A stretch of DNA of 64,000 nucleotides, from assembly GCA_036346395.1 (NCBI GenBank), contig CM070599.1:38989232-39053231 (forward strand), written 5' to 3'. This DNA comes from Hsuehochloa calcarea. Taxonomy: Eukaryota; Streptophyta; Magnoliopsida; Poales; Poaceae. Positions 58,729 to 64,000 of this stretch are shown in pieces (position 1 is the stretch's first letter; each line of letters starts with the position of its first letter). The notes beneath the pieces are model-generated. The model made no database searches. It worked only from the letters and a program-made list of their open reading frames with translations, and had not been told where the DNA came from. A program made the translations under genes and the position numbers.

Positions 58729-61700
58729 TGTAACACCCCTGTTTTCGACTAGTGAATAGTATTTACTATTCAACCCCTATTTTCAATTCGTAATCGCAAT
58801 TTGCAATATTTTTGAAAGATTTTCAAACTTCTTGTTAAGCTCGGATTTGTGTTTCAAATCTTTCCGTGTTTTCAAAATTTCAAATTCGAATCCTTTACCT
58901 TCTTTTCGATTTTGGAGCATTTGCAGTATTTGAATTCCTTCTCTCCCTCCCCTGGGCTCGGCCCACTTTCCCCTTCCCTCCTTGGCCCACCACCCGGCCG
59001 TTCGGCTGCTCCTTCTTCCGTGGCTTTGGCACCTTTTCTTTTCCCCAAACCGAACAAGCCCAAGATCGCCTCTCTCTCTCCCGAGCATTCTTCTTCTCCT
59101 CTCTCTTTCTCTCAGCACCGCCCCCACCCGTTCCCTCTCTCTCCCCGTGCGATGCCAGCACCAACTCCCGTCGCCTCCCTCTGCCACCAGCTCCCTGCTT
59201 GCCCCATCCTCTCCCTGCTGCCACGGCTCACTGCCGCCACCATCCCGCGCCCATGCCCCCGCCTTGAGCCTCTCTTCTTGATCCTTGCGGCGTCATTGTG
59301 TGAGCTCTCCCCTCTCCGCCAGTCCAAGCGGCGCCACCGCGTCGGCTCCTGCTCCCCTGCCATTGCCGTCGTGAAGCCGAGTCGTCGCCGCCCATGCTGC
59401 TGCTCCACTGCTCCTCCGTGCGCCACAGAGCCCATGCCGAGCATCCTCGGGACTCCGCGCCGCCCCACCTTCTCCCTTCGGCCCTCCCCCTTCCGCCGCC
59501 TATAAAGCCCGGAGAGCCCCTTCTACCTCCCGCCGCCCCTTCGCCCCGGTAAGAGCCTTTGCTTCACCCAAGCACCCTCTCGGCCGAATCCGCCTCATGG
59601 CCGATCTCCACCTCCAGCGATCTCCCAGCGCCGCCACCCCCGTCACCGTGTGCCACCACCACCCAGAAGACCTCCCCTCTAACCCCGTCGCCTCCGAACC
59701 ACCGCGGACCGGATCGAGCCCATCTTCCCTCCTTCCGCGGCTTCTTCCTCGCGCCGATCTCTCACCCGACCAGCTCCGCCGCCATTGTTGGCGGGTAAGT
59801 GCGGAGGACCCACCGACCCGTGCTCCCCACTTCTCAAGCGCGCGCCGGTCGTCTTCTCCGCTCGTGAGCTCGCCGCCGCCTCCTCATCTTGCGCCGCTGC
59901 TCCGGCCATCCCGGCGCCGCCACCACCATCAGAGACCACCTCACCAGGGGAACCCATTTAGGTAACCCGTGCCGTCGCCCTCCTCCGCCGGCGACGAGCC
60001 GCCCCGCCCCAGCTCCTTCCCTCAGTCCCGTTGTCGGACGAAAATTGCCAGCGATTACTGTTTATGTTAAGGGTTAATCCCGGCTTAGTCGGCGCTAATC
60101 CTCCCTCTGTGACACCGACTGGTGGGACCGGCAGTACGGTAAAACACCAGGTTAACTGGGATTCAATCAACCGAGGTTGACATGTGGGCCCGAGTCGCTG
60201 TTCCGTGAACCGGTGAGCCCGTGGACCGGCGCTATGCGTGCTGGCCTTTGGCCCACGCTACAGTCCCCATGGACCAGTCCTATGCATTGATGACACGTGT
60301 CAGCGCCATGATTTTACAGCCTTTTCTGATTTACCATTCAATTAAAAATTCTGTTGAAAGCTTCAAAAATCCATATCTCCCTCATTATAGCTCCAAAAAT
60401 TATGAATCTTTTTCGTAAAAATTTCTAAAATCAAGATCTTGCTAATGCCACTGATATTGTTTAATTTAGAGTTTATTTGCTTAGTGATTTGTATTTATTT
60501 GCTCTCTTTTTCTATTATGTCTTCTCCGGTACGTCCGTCCGAGTAGGGTTCGAAGACGCGGGAGACCTCCACTTCGGACAAGCTCAAGAATACATAGACC
60601 CTTCTACCTTTACCCCAGGCGAGTCAAAACTTTGATCATATTGATCCTACATTTTATGCAAATTACGTTCTTTTAAAATATCAAATTGCATGCTCTAATT
60701 TCTATGCAAATGTATGTCAAACACCCTAAGGTAGTTAAATGCCTACTTGTTGATTAAATAATTATTATACCGTTTCCTTGATACTTGAACTCCCAAAATC
60801 CTTGTCACCCTAGTAAATATCTGGTAACCTACTAGTTATAGGTCGTACTTAAACGCCATGCTAGACTTGTTTAAGTACCAGGGTATTACTACCCCAAATC
60901 ATCATCCTTTAATCATGACAATTATTTTGGGCAGTCATTGAGGGAGAATGACTGGACTTGTTGGATAATTTGTTTTATACTTCTCCAAAACCCTAAAACT
61001 TGCTAATACCACATCTGGACGGATGGAGAGGATGGTGGGTGCCGTCGTGCACGAGAGCGATTGGTATGCGGAATGAACCGCCCGGATGGATTAAGGACTT
61101 AATCTTGTCATGACCTCCCGTGTAAAACAAGTACAACCACAAGTCTGCAAAATGCAACTTGGCTTAGTAAATTTATCGGACCCTGAAAGTCATCTCACTA
61201 GTGGAGGAGAGGTAGTGCAGGCATGAGCCGGGAAGGGACACCGAGGGTGAAGTCTCCAGCTACGCTCGTCGTAGTGGTGAACATCCCGCACAACTTATGG
61301 GTGCAACCCCATATGGGTGAGATGGTGGAAAGGGCGAGGTAGATTGAAAGGTTACTGTGACGATCGCTCGACTACATGACTACGGAATTATGTGGGGTAA
61401 AGAGTATGATTGTCTCTTGTGAGTAAAGTGTACAACCTCTGCAGAGTCAAAACTGTTTAAACAACCGCGCCTACGGTAAAAGGCGGACATGGGAACTTAA
61501 CTTGAGTTAGTTCTATTTCAAAAACCTTTGTGGGTGGTATGAAAACCAGGTCGGGCCTGAGATTTGACTTTTCCCTAGATCGTCGTATCCAGTGTTGTTA
61601 ATGTATGGAGGTAGCTCCAATCAAATGAAGCATGAGACAGAGTTTCCAATGGAGGGAACCTTTGCTGTTATTACCTATTGCACAATTAATCTCTTTAAAA

Positions 61701-62350
61701 ATGAAATTTGGTTAAAATGCTAAGTGATAGGATTTTCTAATATCTGTATTTACAAATACTGCTTTACGCAAATAAAAGAACTCGAGCCATCCTTGTTGCA
61801 CCTTGTATGTATATTATTGCATCTGTTGTGTGGGCTCATGAGCACGGTAGTTCTGCTCACCCTCGCTCTTTCCCAACTCCTCAGCAGTAGGAAGACCTGA
61901 AGACTACGACTACTACGAGGATCCAGAAGTCTGAGGACCCGGGAGGCTGTTGAGCGTAGTTTAGTCCTTAGTTGTTCTAGTCTCACCCAGTCTAGGCGAC
62001 TCAGTCGGTTCTTGTGTACCTCCTATATTGTCCGGGGTTTTGGATAATATCGGTGTGTACAGGTTCCCCGATCACTTACTGCGGTAAGATGTGCCCTCAC
62101 CCCTTTGCTTCAGTTGTCGCTTCCGCTATCTTTTGTAATGTATTCATTTGGCCTGTTCGACCCTTATTGTAAAAAAAAAATTGGCCCGAAGCGGTCTATA
62201 TAAACTCTGATGTGTAAATTAATGAATGCAATGATTTTACGTCATGTATGGTTTGATTCAGCAATGTGCCTGTGAAGTGCTATCTACTGATCCAGGGAAT
62301 AGCATAGTGATTTCACAGAGGATCCGGATGTAGAAATCTGGGGTCCGACA
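58729..62350 (+). mobile_element. Solo LTR, 3.62 kb, inside the PMD gene
   Basis: It starts TGTAACACCCCTGTTTTC, ends GGGGTCCGACA, and is flanked by ACCAG on both sides (58724-58728 and 62351-62355). It belongs to the family of LTR-2 (14426-18017) and LTR-1. A TATA-like CCTATAAAG lies at about 59500. The insertion falls just after the fourth codon of the PMD gene. Long frames at 58850-59960 are Pro/Ser/Arg-rich promoter-region text, not genes. Confidence 0.93.
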
Positions 62351-62364
62351 ACCAGTAGAGACAT

Positions 62365-63260
62365 GGCTTGCAACATATGTAATAGACGAAATATTAGTGA
62401 GAAGATTGATAATGACGATAAAATACTATAAATTAAAAATTACAACCAAATGAATACTACAAATTAATGTACACTAATTTACTATTACAAAATTAAATAC
62501 AACTATTAAATCAATTCATTTTATTGCCAATAACTCCTAAGTAAGTGCATACCATTTCTTAGCTGCAAATTAAAGGCATTTAATAGTGCATTCAAAGTTC
62601 CAGAAGGTAAGGATAACAAACCAATTGCACAAATGTACGTACTTGATCCATTACATAATTTATTTTTTTTAAGAATCTTTTTCTCCCTTGCCCATACCAC
62701 AAAAATTAGTTACTACTTGACCGCATCAGAAACGGTGCACAACACCCACCCCCCCCCCGCCACACACACACAGATATCCTAAGATTTCTCTCATTAGAGA
62801 ACAAAGCCAAGGTAGAACTCATTAGCCAATTATTCGGCAATGCAATGTATTTTTTTGTTTACAAACACTGTTCATTGTGACTAATTATTTGGTAACTAAA
62901 TAACGACGCCTCAAGAATTAAAACTAAATAATTACATAATATTAGTTCAACTGCGGCTAATTAAATACGACTAATAAAGTCAAATAAATTTTACTGCGAA
63001 CATTTCAGAATGACTAAAATAGGTGCGCCTGAAAAATTACAACTATTTAAGTACGCAAATTTTACTACGACTTATTTACTAACAACACAGTTAATAAAGA
63101 ATTTACAAACGAGGAAAATCGACAGAGATAACAATTACCTGCTAATATAGCTTCTAATGGCGGCAGTTAATAACGCTAAAATATAACCGAAAATAAAATC
63201 GACAGAGAGCCAGAGAGCGACCGAAAGAGAGAGCGAGGGAGCGAGCAAGTGACGGTGAAA
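62365..63260 (-). other. 5' leader and possible first intron of the PMD gene, overlapping the right inverted end
   Basis: AT-rich sequence with a CT-rich leader-like piece on the minus strand (about 63190-63250) and a C-run with CA repeats at 62740-62772. No separate gene is seen. Confidence 0.4.
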
Positions 63261-63281
63261 CAAAAACGCTCTCGCTCGCTA

Positions 63282-63288
63282 ATTTATA
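63282..63288 (-). promoter_or_regulatory. Putative TATA box of the PMD gene
   Basis: The minus strand reads GGCTATAAATTAG, followed by a CG/CT-rich leader. It lies about 920 bp upstream of the ATG, implying a leader intron. This is inference only. Confidence 0.4.
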
Positions 63289-63557
63289 GCCATTGAGAGT
63301 GGGAATCCTTCCCCGCGCAAGGCAATTGAAGCTTGCATGCATGCGACAGACAACGATGGGAGGATGATTAAATGTAAAGGCATTAGATGGAGGTGATGGG
63401 AGGGGGCCGGTCGGTGGAAAAGGGGAAGCACCGATTTGACGGGAGGAGCCGATCAGTGGTAAAAGGGGAAGCAGAGCTAGCTCTCCACCACACGGTGCCC
63501 GGGCGAGTGCCTACGCCTTACGGTGGCCGTCTGGCAGCGGGAACATGCCGGCTCGTT

Positions 63558-63665
63558 GGTCGTCCCGCGTGGTGATCGTGCGGTGGAGGCTCTATATCTG
63601 TAAATATTGTTGGTCGTCTCACGCGGTGACCGTGCGGTGGAGGCTCCATATCTGTAAATACCACG
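63558..63665. repeat. Two-unit tandem repeat, about 54 bp each
   Basis: Both units contain GGTCGTC, GTGCGGTGGAGGCTC and TATATCTGTAAATA-like text. They lie within the right inverted end of the PMD element. Confidence 0.8.
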
Positions 63666-63903
63666 ACGAATGCTATTTTTGCAAATATAAACCCAAACAG
63701 TGCCAATACGGCAAACAATTCTGTTTTGGGTGCATCTCGTACGTTACAGCTAGTATACGTACATATAGCCATTCAGGGAACTAATTTTCAGTTGATGAAA
63801 AGGCAACTTTCAGTCCCTACTAATAATATACCAAACGGTCAAAAACTAAAGTTTGCAAACTGTGTGCGCGGCCAATTCATGAATGTTCTGAATTCCAACC
63901 ACA

Positions 63904-63952
63904 GTTCAGTCAAGGCAAATATCAACCGGTTCAGTCAAGGCAAATATCAACC
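63904..63952. repeat. Two-unit tandem repeat, period 25 bp
   Basis: GTTCAGTCAAGGCAAATATC followed by AACC occurs twice back to back, directly before the second PMD fragment. Confidence 0.9.
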
Positions 63953-64000
63953 ATGTGTGCGAACACCAAATGGCAGGTCATCGCCCATAACTTGGCGTCC
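63951..64000 (-). pseudogene. Second PMD fragment, cut by the window edge
   Basis: These 50 bases match 54479-54529 in the same orientation with about two mismatches. On the minus strand they encode the region just before the MVEPYAP motif. The match starts abruptly mid-gene, so the C-terminal part is missing or displaced. It continues beyond the window. Confidence 0.75.

Larger units (their letters stand above)
52910..62364 (-). pseudogene. Plant-mobile-domain (PMD) gene, split by two solo LTRs and decayed
   Basis: PMD proteins (MAIN/MAIL and transposon-borne relatives, often labelled phosphatase-7 long form) share an aminotransferase-like plant mobile domain of unknown biochemical role. 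Coding pieces on the minus strand run from an ATG at 62362-62364, through 58536-58728 (LEPFYDENHRCKPWI, TDLLPLARLLS), to 55042-55333 (LIDRWRPEMHTFHFRWGEMT, LQDVSFLTGLPL). They stay in one frame apart from the inserted LTRs. Further left come decayed pieces: YGWG and HPYPKLDDLIDGPTMGF near 54700-54900, MVEPYAPQSAMRQFDLYQVV near 54420-54490, and a Gln/Ser/Thr-rich C-terminus ending SSGSDE at 52910. Frameshifts and stops at 54300-55040 make it non-functional even without the LTRs. Confidence 0.75.
62930..63725. repeat. Right long inverted end of the PMD element
   Basis: This is the reverse-complement partner of 52360-52870. It also holds the putative promoter of the PMD gene and a two-unit tandem repeat at 63558-63665. 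Confidence 0.65.
52340..63740. mobile_element. Large DNA transposon with long inverted ends carrying a PMD gene (MULE-like)
   Basis: Inverted similarity links 52360-52870 with 62930-63725. Shared blocks include TCCACCGTGC next to GTCGTCTC, a TTTTTGCAA...CCAAAC...TACGGC string, ACTACGAC followed by a GTAACAACA-like run, and GACTAATAAAGTCAAA. Between them lies a plant-mobile-domain gene on the minus strand. PMD genes in grasses are often carried by Mutator-like elements, and the long ends fit that class. Exact termini and 9 bp target duplications were not found, so a CACTA-type or other element is not excluded. Two solo LTRs inserted into it account for about 6.8 kb. Confidence 0.65.

Noticed and set aside
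58849..59505. 218 aa plus-strand frame
   Set aside because: It sits in the promoter-like GC-rich part of a solo LTR and is low-complexity Pro/Ser/Leu text.
63558..63665. Possible CRISPR-like repeat pair
   Set aside because: Only two adjacent units with no spacers, in a plant transposon end.

Overview
This window looks like nuclear DNA of a grass (Poaceae). It holds two recognisable, intron-split protein-coding genes with GC-rich first exons, set in a sea of nested transposable elements. Several very large solo LTRs, hAT elements, MITEs, a tRNA-derived SINE and a plant-mobile-domain transposon support a plant origin. The species cannot be named from the sequence alone. No rRNA, true tRNA or CRISPR was seen.

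Left part (1-27021). The window opens inside an LTR (1-2945), followed by a 2.8 kb AT-rich block that ends like a Helitron (2946-5748). Then comes a large tandem duplication: segment A (5750-14425) and segment B (18018-27021), separated by another solo LTR (14426-18017). Segment B carries an intact five-exon pectin methylesterase gene on the minus strand (22033-23837, 345 aa). In segment A the same gene is shredded by deletions whose joints carry short templated filler sequence. The copies also differ by private insertions. A has a miniature LTR retrotransposon with a captured F-box fragment (8549-10445) and a hAT-type MITE with a perfect 8 bp target duplication (13372-13930). B has a 1.3 kb putative solo LTR (19813-21110).

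Middle part (27178-40357). A 3.2 kb solo LTR is followed by an intact five-exon GT8 glycosyltransferase gene of the PGSIP7/8 type on the minus strand (32319-36703, 480 aa). About 200 bp upstream of its start codon sits a 3.45 kb hAT transposon with a perfect 8 bp target duplication and a transposase frame broken by stop codons.

Right part (40437-64000). A solo LTR of about 5.9 kb, itself split by a 3.8 kb solo LTR, is followed by a small inverted-repeat element, a SINE, and a large element with long inverted ends (about 52.3-63.7 kb). That element carries a plant-mobile-domain (PMD) gene on the minus strand, interrupted by two more solo LTRs. A second PMD fragment runs off the right edge.

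Overall, two conventional genes survive here: an apoplastic cell-wall enzyme and an endomembrane glycosyltransferase. The rest records nested insertion and LTR-LTR recombination, leaving solo LTRs with no gag-pol interior in the window. Five or more LTRs of different families share a short conserved internal box, the most interesting unexplained common signal.
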